Of a stretch of 64,000 nt of DNA, positions 54,108-63,642 are shown one piece after another. The DNA is taken from positions 695,626 through 759,625 of the forward strand of contig NZ_JAINFK010000001.1 of assembly GCF_019966575.1 (NCBI RefSeq). The letters run 5' to 3'. The first letter of the stretch is position 1, and each line of letters starts with the position of its first letter. The position numbers were made by a program, and so were the translations under genes. Below the pieces are notes generated by a model that was not told where the DNA came from, searched no databases, and saw only the letters and a program-made list of their open reading frames with translations. The DNA comes from Oricola cellulosilytica (GTDB lineage Bacteria; Pseudomonadota; Alphaproteobacteria; Rhizobiales; Rhizobiaceae).

Positions 54108-54643
54108 GTCGCTCCGCTTGCTGGCGGGGCCCTTGGGGCGTGCCTCTCCGTTGCCACGCCCTGTCTCCAGTCTGGCCATTGATACTTTCCTGCTGGCCAT
54201 GACTCGCTGTCCCGGATCGGCTTCGCCAACCGGGGCGTCATGGCGGGATGGGAAGCGGGCGGTCGTCGTCACGCTTCTATGAATATGTTTGGTGCGATCG
54301 GATCGACCGCCCGCCGGCTGCTCACCCGCCTCCCGGCCACGGCTCGCGGTCCCGTGGGACCGGCCGAAAAGCTGAAGGCTAGGGCCCGGCCGTAAGCTCT
54401 TGCCAGGCGTGAACCGCACGCCCCAGCCGGCACCGCATCCCTCCGCCTGGCCATCCGGTCCATGAACCCGGCTTCCCGTGGAGGAACGTGCCACAAGTAT
54501 GCGCCAAGCACGGAAGATGTTGATGGAAACCGGGCGGAAAAAATAAAATATCGAGACGGGACAACAGGTTAGAGAAAACCGGACAAAAACCTTATCAACG
54601 TGCCGCCGGACGGGAGATCGGATTTACGGCTTACCCGCTCTCC

Positions 54644-54685
54644 GGCCCTTCGGGCCTCCTCTCCCCCATATTGATGGGGGCGAGG
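54644..54685. repeat. Pair of hairpins, dispersed-repeat-like
   Basis: GGCCC-TTC-GGGCC at 54644-54656 is followed by a longer stem, CCTC-T-CCCCCAT / ATGGGGG-C-GAGG with loop ATTG, at 54658-54685. The layout resembles short palindromic elements scattered in intergenic DNA of rhizobial genomes. It lies just beyond the 3' end of comM and may also slow transcription. Confidence 0.5.
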
Positions 54686-54716
54686 AAAGACGAGAGATGG
54701 GCGCCGGCAAATGCGA

Positions 54717-56249
54717 TCAGGCCGCGGCCGCCAGCCTTTCGCCGGCCATGCGGTAGGAGATCGCCTCGGCGATATGGATGCGGCCGGTCCGGTCCGCGCC
54801 GTCGAGATCGGCGAGCGTGCGGGCAACCTTCATGATTCGGTGATAGCCGCGCGCGGAAAACTTCATCGAATCGGCGGCGTCGCCCAGCAATTGCAGTCCG
54901 CCTGCATCGACATCGGCGATCTCCTCGATCAGGGCGGTCGGACAATGGGCGTTGGTGGTGACGCCGGGGACGCCGAGGGCGGCATAGCGGTCCGTCTGCC
55001 TCTTGCGGGCGGCGGCGACGCGGACGGCGACGCTCTCGCTCGATTCGCCGGGGCGCGAGCGGATGAGTTCCGACGGCATCACGGCGGGCACCTCGACGCG
55101 CAGATCGATCCGGTCCATCAGCGGGCCGGAAATGCGGGCCTGATAATCCGCCTGGCAGCGCGGCCCGCGGGCGCAAGTGTGGCCCGGCTCACCCGCCATG
55201 CCGCACCGGCACGGGTTCATCGCCGCGACAAGCTGGATGCGCGCCGGATAGGAAACGCGGTGGTTGGCCCGCGCGATGACGCATTCGCCTGTCTCGATCG
55301 GCTGGCGCAAGGAATCCAGCACTTGCGGCGTGAACTCGGGAAATTCGTCGAGAAACAGAACCCCGTTATGGGCGAGCGAAACCTCGCCCGGGCGGGCGCG
55401 GAACCCGCCGCCGACCATCGCCGCCATGGAGGCCGAATGGTGCGGCGCGCGAAACGGCCTGCGGTCGGACAGCTTTCCGCCCGCCAGTTCCCCGGCGATC
55501 GAGGCGACCATCGAGACGTCGAGCAGTTCGGCAGGCGACAGCGGCGGCAGGATCGAGGGCAGGCGCTGCGCCAGCATCGACTTGCCGGAGCCGGGCGGGC
55601 CGACCATCAGCAGATTGTGCCCACCGGCGGCGGCGACTTCCAGCGCGCGCTTGGCCGTCTCCTGGCCCTTGATGTCGGCGAGGTCGGGCAGCTTCGACGT
55701 CAATTCGCGGCGCACCGGCTGCGGGCGCGACAGCACCTGCGTCCCGCGGAAATGGTTGGCGAGCGAGATCAGGCTGGCGGGCGCGATGATGTCGACGTCC
55801 TCGCCCGCCCAGGCGGCTTCCGAACCGCATTCCTTCGGACAGATCAGGCCCTTTCCGGCGGCATTCGCCGCGATGGCTGCGGGCAATACGCCGGCGACCG
55901 GTGCGATGGTGCCGTCGAGCGAGAGTTCGCCGAGCACGACGTAGCCGGTTAGGGCGTCCGCCGGGACCGCGCCGAGCGCCGCCATCAGACCGAGCGCGAT
56001 GGGGAGGTCGAAGTGGGAACCTTCCTTCGGCAGGTCGGCGGGCGCGAGATTGACGGTGACCTTCTTCGGCGGCATCGACAGGCCCGAGGCGTGCAGCGCC
56101 GACTGGACCCGCTCGCGGCTCTCGGCGACCGCCTTGTCGGGGAGCCCGACGATATGCATGTTGACCTTGCCCGGCGCGACCATGACCTGGACGTCGACCG
56201 GCACGGCCTCGATGCCCTGAAACGAAACCGTCGAAATCCGCGACACCAT
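54717..56249 (-). CDS. comM: ComM/YifB-family AAA+ ATPase
   Basis: A 510-residue magnesium-chelatase-like ATPase. The N-terminal domain (AMVAPGKVNMHIVGLPDKAVAESRERV, in pieces) precedes the AAA+ core. The core has Walker A GPPGSGKSMLAQRLP, Walker B VLFLDEFPEF and a C-terminal Mg_chelatase region. In other bacteria ComM is a hexameric helicase that extends heteroduplex in natural transformation; its role in rhizobia is unproven. A cysteine cluster (CRCG...HTC..GPRC) in the second half fits the family. Confidence 0.93.
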   Translation of the reverse strand: MVSRISTVSFQGIEAVPVDVQVMVAPGKVNMHIVGLPDKAVAESRERVQSALHASGLSMPPKKVTVNLAPADLPKEGSHFDLPIALGLMAALGAVPADALTGYVVLGELSLDGTIAPVAGVLPAAIAANAAGKGLICPKECGSEAAWAGEDVDIIAPASLISLANHFRGTQVLSRPQPVRRELTSKLPDLADIKGQETAKRALEVAAAGGHNLLMVGPPGSGKSMLAQRLPSILPPLSPAELLDVSMVASIAGELAGGKLSDRRPFRAPHHSASMAAMVGGGFRARPGEVSLAHNGVLFLDEFPEFTPQVLDSLRQPIETGECVIARANHRVSYPARIQLVAAMNPCRCGMAGEPGHTCARGPRCQADYQARISGPLMDRIDLRVEVPAVMPSELIRSRPGESSESVAVRVAAARKRQTDRYAALGVPGVTTNAHCPTALIEEIADVDAGGLQLLGDAADSMKFSARGYHRIMKVARTLADLDGADRTGRIHIAEAISYRMAGERLAAAA

Positions 56250-56377
56250 GAGCGAAGTCCCCGCTGACCGGCGGCGACAACCTGAGCGTTAGCCCGCCCG
56301 CCGGTTTCGCGTATTAAGACTCACACAGCGGAACATTGCAAGAACATTATCGCGAGCTGTGGATGGTATGTGGAGGC

Positions 56378-57316
56378 TTACCGCTTCCCTTCCACCGCAT
56401 CCCAGAACAGCGCGGCGATGTCGGCGCCGCCGAATTTCTTCACCTCGCGAAGGCCGGTCGGCGAGGTGACGTTGATCTCGGTCATGTAGTCCCCGATGAC
56501 GTCGATGCCGACGAGGATGAATCCGCGCTCGCGCAGAGACGGGCCGATCCGCTCGCAGATCTCCCGTTCGCGCTTCGTCAGTTCGGTCTTCACCGCCTTG
56601 CCGCCGACATGCATGTTGGAGCGGGTGTCGCTCTCGTCGGGGACGCGGTTGATCGCGCCGACCGCCTCGCCTTCGATCAGGATGATGCGCTTGTCGCCGG
56701 CGCGCACGTCGGAGAGATAGCGCTGCACGATCAGCGGCTCGCGGGTCATCTGCTCGAACATTTCGAGCAGGGAGGTCAGGTTGCGGTCGCCGTCGCGCAG
56801 GTGGAAGACGCCCGCGCCGCCATTGCCGTAGATCGGCTTGACGATGATGTCGCCAAATTCCTTCCGGAAATGGCGAATCTCGGCGATATCCTTGGTGATC
56901 ATCGTCTCCGGCATCAGGTCGGCGAATTCGGTGACGAAGATCTTCTCCGGCGAATTGCGCACCCAGGCGGGATCGTTGACGACCAGCGTCTGCGGGTGAA
57001 TGCGATCGAGGATATGGGTCGTCGTGATGTAGTTCATGTCGAAGGGCGGGTCCTGCCGCAGCAAGACGACATCCATCTCCGACAGATCGGTGCGCACCGC
57101 CTCACCGAGCGTGTAGTGATCGCCCTTGACGTCGCGGACCTGCATCGGCTCGACGCGGGCAGTCACCAGACCGTCGCGCTGGGTCAGCCGGTCGGGCGTG
57201 TAGTGGAACAGCTCGTGGCCGCGCGCTTGCGCCTCCAGGCACATGGCGAAGGTCGAATCGCCGGCAATCTGCACGGTTGAGATGTGGTCCATCTGGACGG
57301 CGACCTTGAGCGGCAT
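56378..57316 (-). CDS. gshB: Glutathione synthetase
   Basis: A 312-residue ATP-grasp enzyme joining gamma-glutamylcysteine and glycine. Typical blocks are [18 protein letters not shown] at the start, [30 protein letters not shown] (ATP binding) and the C-terminal [21 protein letters not shown] at 57316 is used; the longer frame start at 57373 gives an atypical extension. It follows the yraN gene by 57 bases on the minus strand. Confidence 0.95.
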   Translation of the reverse strand: MPLKVAVQMDHISTVQIAGDSTFAMCLEAQARGHELFHYTPDRLTQRDGLVTARVEPMQVRDVKGDHYTLGEAVRTDLSEMDVVLLRQDPPFDMNYITTTHILDRIHPQTLVVNDPAWVRNSPEKIFVTEFADLMPETMITKDIAEIRHFRKEFGDIIVKPIYGNGGAGVFHLRDGDRNLTSLLEMFEQMTREPLIVQRYLSDVRAGDKRIILIEGEAVGAINRVPDESDTRSNMHVGGKAVKTELTKREREICERIGPSLRERGFILVGIDVIGDYMTEINVTSPTGLREVKKFGGADIAALFWDAVEGKR

Positions 57317-57373
57317 GAACGTATTCCCGTTGGCTGGCGTGCGATAAGTGGCTGGTTCGGGGCGGAAAATCAA

Positions 57374-57742
57374 TCAGGGGTGGATTGCCGGCACATGGAC
57401 CGGCCAGCGCCGCGGCAGGATCGCCACCATGTCGAAGCGCAGCGACAGGCGGGCGTGATCCGGCTGGCGGCCGTGCCAGATGTCGGCGGCGGCCTCGATG
57501 CGGCGAAGCGCGGTCGGCGTGATCGCATCCATTGCCTCGATCAGCGTGCGCCGGGCCTTGACCTCGACGATGGCGACGAGATCGCCGCGCCGCGCGATCA
57601 GGTCGATCTCGCCGGCGGGCGTGCGGAACCGCGTCGCGATAATGCGAAAGCCCTTCAGGCGGAGCGCCCAGGCGGCAAGCGCCTCGCTGCGGTGGCCGAG
57701 CGCGTAAGCCGCGCGGCGCTTCCTGTCCGGCTTACGATCCAT
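57374..57742 (-). CDS. YraN/UPF0102-family endonuclease-like protein
   Basis: A 122-residue protein with the nuclease-like core [23 protein letters not shown] (conserved Asp, Glu and Lys). Activity has not been established for the family. Its start overlaps the end of rsmI by 11 bases, and the pairing of yraN with rsmI is widespread in bacteria. Confidence 0.9.
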   Translation of the reverse strand: MDRKPDRKRRAAYALGHRSEALAAWALRLKGFRIIATRFRTPAGEIDLIARRGDLVAIVEVKARRTLIEAMDAITPTALRRIEAAADIWHGRQPDHARLSLRFDMVAILPRRWPVHVPAIHP

Positions 57743-58628
57743 CGCCGTCCTTCAGTTCCAGAAGGCGGCGGTAGAGCTCGTTCTTCGGCAGACCGGTGGT
57801 CTCGGCGGCTTCGCGGGCGGCCTTCGACACCGGCATGGTCTCCAGCAGATCGGCGAGCAGGTTATCGAGCTTCTCCGGCGTCCATTCGGTCTCGCCGGAA
57901 GGCGCGGGCGCGACCAGGATGACGATCTCGCCCTTCACCGGGCCGGCCGCGAACTCGGCGCCGATGTCCTTCACAGCTCCCGTCCGGACGGTCTCGAAAC
58001 GCTTGGTCAATTCGCGGGCGACGGTGACCGGGCGCTCCCCGCCCATCGTTTCGGCGATGGCGGCAAGGGTCGGGTTCAGCCGGACGGGCGCCTCGAAGAG
58101 GATAAGTGTGGAGGGAAGGCTTGCGAGTTCCGAAAGACGGGCGCGGCGCGCGGCGTCCTTCGCCGGCAAAAAGCCGATGAAGCGAAAATCATCGGAGGGC
58201 ATTCCCGAGGCAGCCAGCGCGGCGAGAGGGGCGGATGCGCCCGGCAGCGGGATCACGCGATGGCCCGCCTCGCGCGCGGCCGTCACAAGGCGGAAGCCCG
58301 GATCGGATACGAGCGGCGTTCCGGCGTCCGACGCCAGCGCCACGGATTTTCCGGCGGCGAGCGCCTCCAGCAGACGCGCGCCGGCGACGTCGGCATTGTG
58401 CTCGTGATAGGCGACGGGCCTGCGGCGGATGTCGTAGCGCTCGAGCAGGCGGCGGGTGATGCGCGTGTCCTCGCAGGCCAGGATGTCGGCGGCGGCGAGG
58501 GTTTCGAGCGCGCGGATAGTGATGTCGCCGAGATTGCCGATCGGCGTAGCGACCACATACAGCGCCGGTTCGAGCGGCGGCGCGGTCAGCAGGTGACCGC
58601 CGACGAGGAAGGTCCGCTCGCCGCTCAT
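57732..58628 (-). CDS. rsmI: 16S rRNA (cytidine-1402-2'-O)-methyltransferase
   Basis: A 298-residue SPOUT-like/tetrapyrrole-methylase-fold enzyme adding a 2'-O-methyl to C1402 of 16S r[37 protein letters not shown] and [12 protein letters not shown] are signature blocks. A C-terminal DUF-like tail ends in [17 protein letters not shown]. Overlaps hemW by 4 bases and yraN by 11, so it sits inside an overlapping chain. Confidence 0.95.
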   Translation of the reverse strand: MSGERTFLVGGHLLTAPPLEPALYVVATPIGNLGDITIRALETLAAADILACEDTRITRRLLERYDIRRRPVAYHEHNADVAGARLLEALAAGKSVALASDAGTPLVSDPGFRLVTAAREAGHRVIPLPGASAPLAALAASGMPSDDFRFIGFLPAKDAARRARLSELASLPSTLILFEAPVRLNPTLAAIAETMGGERPVTVARELTKRFETVRTGAVKDIGAEFAAGPVKGEIVILVAPAPSGETEWTPEKLDNLLADLLETMPVSKAAREAAETTGLPKNELYRRLLELKDGDGS

Positions 58629-59827
58629 GCCGCAAGCTCGGCGATCAGGGCGTTGAGGACCAGACGGCCGGACAGGGTCGCGCGGATGCGGCTGTTGGCG
58701 ACCGGCTCGAGCAGCCCCTGTTCCTGAAGTTGGGCTATGCGGGAGGTATCGAGGGCGCGGCCGGTAAGCATTTCATGACGGGCCAGATCGACGCCCTCGA
58801 CAAGCCGGAGACCCATCAGCAGCAACTCGTCTCCCTGCGCTCCGGCGCCGAGGGCCTCCTCCTCGACCACGCCGTGGCCGTGTTCGATGACCCGGGCCGC
58901 CCAGCTTTCCGGATGGCGTTCGGTTATGGTGACGCGCTTGCCGCCGTCGCCGACGAAGCGGCCATGGGCGCCCGGACCGATGCCGGCGTAATCGCCATAG
59001 CGCCAGTAGGTGAGGTTGTGGCGGGACTCGGAGCCGGGCACCGCGTGGTTGGAGACCTCGTAGGCCGGAAGCCCGATTTCGGCCGTCACCGCGTCGGTGA
59101 GTTCGAACAGGTCGGCGGCGCGGTCGGGGTCCGGCACCTCGAACTTGCCGGCGTCGTAAAGCGCCTTGAACGGCGTGCCGTCCTCGATGGTGAGCTGGTA
59201 GAGCGACATATGGTCGGCGGCATGTCGCGCAGCCTGACGCAACTCGGCTTCCCATTGCTCCGGCGTCTGGCCGGGGCGGGCGTAGATCAGGTCGAAGGAC
59301 AGGCGCGGGAAGGTCTCGCGGGCAAGCGCGATGGCTTTCAGCGCTTCATCGGTGTCGTGCAGCCGCCCCAACCATTTCAGATCGGCGTCGTTGAGCGCCT
59401 GCACGCCGAGCGACAGGCGGTTGACGCCGGCGGCGCGGTATCCCCGGAATCGGCCGGCGTCAACCGAGGACGGATTGGCTTCCATGGTAATCTCGATACC
59501 ATCAGGCAGGCCCCACAACCGGTCGACGGCCTCCAGCAGCGCCCCGACGGTCCCGGCTTGCATCAGCGAGGGCGTGCCGCCGCCGATGAAGACGCTGGTC
59601 ACCTCGCGCGGACCGGTCCAGCCGCGCATCGTCTCCATCTCGCGCAGGAATGCCTCGACGAAACGGGACTGGTCGACCGGACGATGACGGACATGGGAGT
59701 TGAAGTCGCAGTAGGGGCACTTCGCCGCGCAGAACGGCCAGTGGATGTAAATGCCGAAACCCGGCGAGCCGTCGTCGCCGTTGAGCGGGCGCGGCGGGGC
59801 GCTGTCAATCGACGCCAAGGCACTCAT
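58625..59827 (-). CDS. hemW: HemW (coproporphyrinogen III oxidase-like haem chaperone)
   Basis: A 400-residue radical-SAM-family protein. The cluster motif [10 protein letters not shown] (CxxxCxxC) is near residue 33, followed by [10 protein letters not shown]. The HRQHIA-type residues of true HemN are absent; this gene lies in the rdgB-hemW cluster typical of HemW, which delivers haem to apoproteins. ATG at 59827 is used. Its first 23 bases overlap the end of rdgB, and its last 4 overlap rsmI. Confidence 0.92.
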   Translation of the reverse strand: MSALASIDSAPPRPLNGDDGSPGFGIYIHWPFCAAKCPYCDFNSHVRHRPVDQSRFVEAFLREMETMRGWTGPREVTSVFIGGGTPSLMQAGTVGALLEAVDRLWGLPDGIEITMEANPSSVDAGRFRGYRAAGVNRLSLGVQALNDADLKWLGRLHDTDEALKAIALARETFPRLSFDLIYARPGQTPEQWEAELRQAARHAADHMSLYQLTIEDGTPFKALYDAGKFEVPDPDRAADLFELTDAVTAEIGLPAYEVSNHAVPGSESRHNLTYWRYGDYAGIGPGAHGRFVGDGGKRVTITERHPESWAARVIEHGHGVVEEEALGAGAQGDELLLMGLRLVEGVDLARHEMLTGRALDTSRIAQLQEQGLLEPVANSRIRATLSGRLVLNALIAELAA

Positions 59828-60455
59828 GGGCAAATCTCTTGAAGGCGCGGGCGCGGTGCGACAGCGCCTCGGCGTCCCCGGGCTTCCACCCGTGTTTCTC
59901 CTCCGCCGTCATCTCGCCGAAGGTGATGTCGTAACCGTCGGGCCTGAAAACCGGGTCGTAGCCGAAGCCGAGCTTTCCGCGCGGGGGCCAGACCAATGTG
60001 CCTGCAACTTCGCCCCGAAAGAATTCGACGTGCTCGTCGGGCCATGCCATGCACAGAACCGAAACGAAACGCGCGCCGCGCTGTTCCGGCGTCGCGGCGC
60101 CCTTCCCGGCAAGCTTTTCCTCGACATTGCGCATCGCCATGGCGAAGTCCCGGCTGCCATCGGGCAGTTCCGCCCAGTCGGCGGTGTGCACACCCGGCGC
60201 GCCATCGAGCGCGTCGACGCAGATGCCGCTGTCGTCGGAGAGGGCAGGGAGACCGGTCGCCCGCGCCGCGGCGAGCGCCTTTGTCCTGGCATTTTCCTCG
60301 AAGGTCGTTCCCTCTTCCGCCGGCTCGGCAAGACCGAGTTCACCGGCCGATGTCACCTCGAAGCCGAACGGCCCGATGAGGTCGCGAATCTCGCGCAGTT
60401 TGCTGCCATTGTGGGTGGCGAGAACAAGCTTGCCCGGTTGAAGTTTGCGAATCAT
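59805..60455 (-). CDS. rdgB: XTP/dITP diphosphatase
   Basis: A 216-residue nucleotide-sanitising enzyme removing non-canonical purine nucleotides (ITP, XTP). The N-terminal [14 protein letters not shown] (THNxxK), the [15 protein letters not shown] and the GYDPVF motifs are all present. ATG at 60455; the frame starts at GTG 60467. Overlaps hemW by 23 bases and the VOC gene by 4. Confidence 0.94.
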   Translation of the reverse strand: MIRKLQPGKLVLATHNGSKLREIRDLIGPFGFEVTSAGELGLAEPAEEGTTFEENARTKALAAARATGLPALSDDSGICVDALDGAPGVHTADWAELPDGSRDFAMAMRNVEEKLAGKGAATPEQRGARFVSVLCMAWPDEHVEFFRGEVAGTLVWPPRGKLGFGYDPVFRPDGYDITFGEMTAEEKHGWKPGDAEALSHRARAFKRFAHECLGVD

Positions 60456-60868
60456 TCGAGGTCCCACAGTTTCGGTTCGGCGATCTCCAGGCTGTTGCCC
60501 GCCGGATCGCGGAAATAGATCGACCGGGCGCCGTTCGGCCAGCGGAAGTCGGCCTCTATGCCCACCCCCTCTTCCTCCAGATGCTGCCGCCAGGGCTCCA
60601 TCTTGTCGGACTCAACCCGGAAACATGCATGGCCCGCCCCGCGCATTCCGTGCGCCGGGACCGGCAGGGCCGGATTGGATGGCGGGCGAACCGTCTCCGA
60701 TGCGATGAACAGCAGCAAAATCCCGTCACCGCACCGGAAGAAAACGTGCCGCCCCTCCACCCGGACGATTTTCTCGAGTCCCAGCGTTCCGCCGTAGAAG
60801 CGTTCGGCGCTGTCGAGATCGCGCACATAGAGCGCGGTCTCCAGGATGCCGTCCGGGACAAGGGCCAT
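60452..60868 (-). CDS. VOC-family protein inserted between rph and rdgB
   Basis: A 138-residue single glyoxalase-like domain with [18 protein letters not shown], a central [11 protein letters not shown] strand and the C-terminal [18 protein letters not shown]. The Glu in NSLEI and a His in GHACFRV are candidate metal ligands. Function unknown. It starts 3 bases after the rph stop and overlaps rdgB by 4 bases, so it is fully integrated in the operon. Confidence 0.85.
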   Translation of the reverse strand: MALVPDGILETALYVRDLDSAERFYGGTLGLEKIVRVEGRHVFFRCGDGILLLFIASETVRPPSNPALPVPAHGMRGAGHACFRVESDKMEPWRQHLEEEGVGIEADFRWPNGARSIYFRDPAGNSLEIAEPKLWDLE

Positions 60869-60871
60869 CCG

Positions 60872-61594
60872 TCAGGCTCCGATCGCCTGCTTCTGCAGGT
60901 CGACGAGTTGCGCGATGGTATTGCGCGCATGTTCGAACAGCGCGTCGAACTGCTCGCGGCTGAACGGGGCGCCCTCGGCGGTTCCCTGAATCTCGACGAT
61001 GCCGCCCTGGCCGGTCATGACGAAGTTGGCATCGGTCTCGGCGGCGGAATCCTCCGCGTAATCCAGATCGGTGACGGGGTTCCCGTCGAAGATGCCGCAG
61101 GACACCGCGGCGATGTGATCCTTCAGAATCCGCGTCTTCGACGCCATCTGGCGCTGGTGCATCCAGTCGAGGCAATCGTGCAGGGCGACCCAGCCGCCGG
61201 TGATTGCGGCCGTCCGGGTGCCGCCATCGGCCTGGATGACGTCGCAATCGATGGTGATCTGGCGCTCGCCGAGCGCTTCGAGATCGACGACCGCGCGCAT
61301 CGAGCGGCCAATCAGGCGCTGGATTTCCAGCGTCCGGCCGCCCTGCTTGCCCGACGAGGCCTCGCGGCGCATCCGGTCGCCGGTCGAACGCGGCAGCATG
61401 CCGTACTCGGCTGTCACCCAGCCGCGCCCGCTGTTGCGCATCCATGGCGGCACGCGCTCTTCCAGACTGGCGGTGCACAGGACGTGCGTGTCGCCGAATT
61501 TGACCAGGCAGGAGCCTTCGGCGTGTTTGGAAACGCCGCGGTCGAAGCTGACGGTGCGCATCTGATCGGGCATTCGTCCTGAAGGACGTGGCAT
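60872..61594 (-). CDS. rph: Ribonuclease PH
   Basis: A 240-residue phosphorolytic 3'-5' exoribonuclease trimming tRNA 3' ends. [26 protein letters not shown] and [16 protein letters not shown] are diagnostic, as is the intact phosphate-binding region near STGDR. First gene of the chain rph-VOC-rdgB-hemW-rsmI-yraN-gshB. Divergent from hrcA, separated by 148 bases. Confidence 0.95.
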   Translation of the reverse strand: MPRPSGRMPDQMRTVSFDRGVSKHAEGSCLVKFGDTHVLCTASLEERVPPWMRNSGRGWVTAEYGMLPRSTGDRMRREASSGKQGGRTLEIQRLIGRSMRAVVDLEALGERQITIDCDVIQADGGTRTAAITGGWVALHDCLDWMHQRQMASKTRILKDHIAAVSCGIFDGNPVTDLDYAEDSAAETDANFVMTGQGGIVEIQGTAEGAPFSREQFDALFEHARNTIAQLVDLQKQAIGA

Positions 61595-61742
61595 GGGAAA
61601 CCTCTTGTCGCTTGAATGTCGCGCCCTTCTAGAGGAACGTCCCGGATATGCCTAGGGGACTCCGCCTCACTGATCAGGCTCGGATCCGATATTTGTTTGC
61701 GGCGAGCGCAATAATATATGAGTGGCATACCGGAGAACGACC

Positions 61743-62819
61743 GTGAACATGGCCAAGCCGACAGACCTCAATGCATCGCTGGACGAACGGTCGCGCGACA
61801 TCTTCCGCCTGATCGTCGAGGGCTATCTCGACGAGGGCGAACCTCTCGGATCACGCACCTTGTCGAAGATGCTGCCCGTCTCGCTGTCGCCGGCCTCGGT
61901 GCGCAACGTCATGAGCGATCTCGAGGCGCTCGGCCTGATCTATTCGCCGCACGTGTCCGCAGGCCGGCTGCCGACCGAGCAGGGGCTGCGGTTCTTCGTC
62001 GACGCGTTCATGGATACGGGTGAAGTCGACGAGAACGAACGCAAACTGATCGAATCGCAGGTCAAGCGCGACAACGACTCACCGTCGCTCGACAAGCTTC
62101 TGACCGACGCCAGCCAGATGCTCTCCGGCCTTTCGCGCGGCGCGGGTCTGGTTCTGACCTCGAAGCGGGAAGGGGTGCTGAAACACATCGAGTTCATCCG
62201 GCTGGAAGAAGGCAAGGCGCTCGCCGTGCTCGTCTGGGGCAATGGCGATGTCGAAAACCGGGTCGTCGACATACCCGCCGGGACGACGACGGCGCAATTG
62301 TCGGAGGCGGCCAACTATCTCAATCATCACGCGCGCGACAAATCCCTCGGCGATGCGAAGCGCGTGATCGAGGAGCGCCGAGAGGCGCTGAAGACCGAGG
62401 TCGATACCGTGAGCGCCGACCTGATCGAACGCGGCCTGGCGTTCTGGTCGGGCAGTGAAGCCGGCCAGCCGGCCCAACTGATCGTACGCGGCCGGTCGAA
62501 CCTGATCGAACGCGCGCAGGATCAGGAGCAGATCGACCGCCTGAAGCTTCTTTTCGACGAACTGGAGCGCAAGGACGAGATCATCCGCATGCTCGACCTG
62601 ACGGAATCGGGATCGGGGGTGCGCATCTTCATCGGTTCGGAGAACCGGTTGTTTTCGCTTTCCGGATCGTCGCTTGTGGTCGCGCCCTATCGCGACGCCA
62701 ACCGGCATGTCGTCGGGGCGATCGGCATCATCGGACCGACACGGCTTAACTATGCGCGCATCGTTCCGGTGGTCGACTATACCGCCCAACTGATCGGCAA
62801 GCTGATAGAGAAGAGCTAG
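61743..62819 (+). CDS. hrcA: Heat-inducible transcription repressor
   Basis: A 358-residue repressor that binds CIRCE elements of chaperone genes. The N-terminal winged helix (LNASLDERSRDIFRLIVEGY; GSRTLSK; SASVRNVMSDLE-like SPASVRNVM) and C-terminal dimer domain match HrcA. GTG at 61743 has GGAG at good spacing; ATG at 61749 gives almost the same protein. Precedes grpE, a standard arrangement. No CIRCE element is visible upstream within this window. Confidence 0.94.
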   Translation: MNMAKPTDLNASLDERSRDIFRLIVEGYLDEGEPLGSRTLSKMLPVSLSPASVRNVMSDLEALGLIYSPHVSAGRLPTEQGLRFFVDAFMDTGEVDENERKLIESQVKRDNDSPSLDKLLTDASQMLSGLSRGAGLVLTSKREGVLKHIEFIRLEEGKALAVLVWGNGDVENRVVDIPAGTTTAQLSEAANYLNHHARDKSLGDAKRVIEERREALKTEVDTVSADLIERGLAFWSGSEAGQPAQLIVRGRSNLIERAQDQEQIDRLKLLFDELERKDEIIRMLDLTESGSGVRIFIGSENRLFSLSGSSLVVAPYRDANRHVVGAIGIIGPTRLNYARIVPVVDYTAQLIGKLIEKS

Positions 62820-62893
62820 GGCACCCTTGATTTTTGGAGCTCAAACCTCGATATCGCGGCAACAAAACTCCCGATCGAAACGGAAGACCCGAG

Positions 62894-63628
62894 ATGGCTG
62901 ACGACAAGAACGCGCCGGAAGAAAATGCGCGACCCAAGATCAATCCGAACGACCGCGAAGGTCTCAAGCGGGCCGCGGACGAACTCCTGAAGCAGGACCG
63001 CAAGGCCGGCCGGAAGTCGGCGTGGAGCGCCGAGACACCCGACGAGAGCGCCTACGAATATGACGATGTGGAGGGCGACGACGCCGAGACCATCGCCAAC
63101 GAGATCACCGAGCTCCAGGCCGAAAACAACGACATGAAGGATCGCCTGCTGCGGCTCGCGGCCGACATGGAAAATCTTCGCCGGCGCACCGAGCGCGAGG
63201 TCAAGGACGCGCGCGCGTTCGCGATCTCGGGCTTTGCCCGTGACATGCTGGCGGTCGCCGACAATCTGCGCCGCGCGATCGAGGCGGTCACCGCCGAGCA
63301 GCGTGAAACCGCCGACGATACGCTGAAAAACCTGATCGAGGGTGTCGAACTCACCGAAAAATCCATGCATTCGGCGATGGAGCGGCACGGCGTTAAAAAG
63401 CTGGAGCCGGAGAACCAGAAGTTCGACCCGAACTTCCATCAGGCGATGTTCGAGGTGCCGAACCCGGAAGTTCCCAACAACACCGTGGTCCAGGTGGTGC
63501 AGGCAGGTTACCGGATCGGCGACCGGGTGCTGCGCCCGGCCATGGTCGGGGTCGCCAAGGGCGGGCCCAAGCAGAACGCCGAGACCGAACCTGGCGCGCC
63601 CAATCCGCAGGCTGAGAAGGACGCCTGA
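62894..63628 (+). CDS. grpE: Nucleotide exchange factor GrpE
   Basis: A 244-residue co-chaperone that releases ADP from DnaK. A long N-terminal acidic helix region precedes the coiled coil ([20 protein letters not shown]) and the signature beta-domain ([24 protein letters not shown], in pieces). The C-terminal [23 protein letters not shown] is typical. ATG at 62894; the open frame starts upstream at 62834. Follows hrcA by 74 bases; dnaK is not in the window. Confidence 0.94.
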   Translation: MADDKNAPEENARPKINPNDREGLKRAADELLKQDRKAGRKSAWSAETPDESAYEYDDVEGDDAETIANEITELQAENNDMKDRLLRLAADMENLRRRTEREVKDARAFAISGFARDMLAVADNLRRAIEAVTAEQRETADDTLKNLIEGVELTEKSMHSAMERHGVKKLEPENQKFDPNFHQAMFEVPNPEVPNNTVVQVVQAGYRIGDRVLRPAMVGVAKGGPKQNAETEPGAPNPQAEKDA

Positions 63629-63642
63629 CGGACGCTGTGTCC

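Larger units (their letters stand above)
53897..54716. other. Long non-coding gap with degenerate repeats
   Basis: 820 bases between the LysE-type gene and comM with no convincing gene. Short open frames here are GC-driven and lack protein character. Repeated CTTAAGC and GCTGGCGG motifs form an imperfect tandem repeat (53945-54107). Short TAAGCTCcTG-like copies recur at 53920, 54025 and 54393. Two hairpins lie near 54644-54685. The stretch 54541-54620 is unusually AT-rich for this region. Confidence 0.6.

Noticed and set aside
54102-54564. Short minus-strand frames in the repeat-bearing gap
   Set aside because: Gly/Arg/Pro/Ser-rich, overlapping each other in different frames, no ribosome-binding site and no motif.
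61595-61742. CIRCE element or sigma-32 promoter before hrcA
   Set aside because: No TTAGCACTC-type inverted repeat and no convincing heat-shock promoter hexamers at correct spacing were found.
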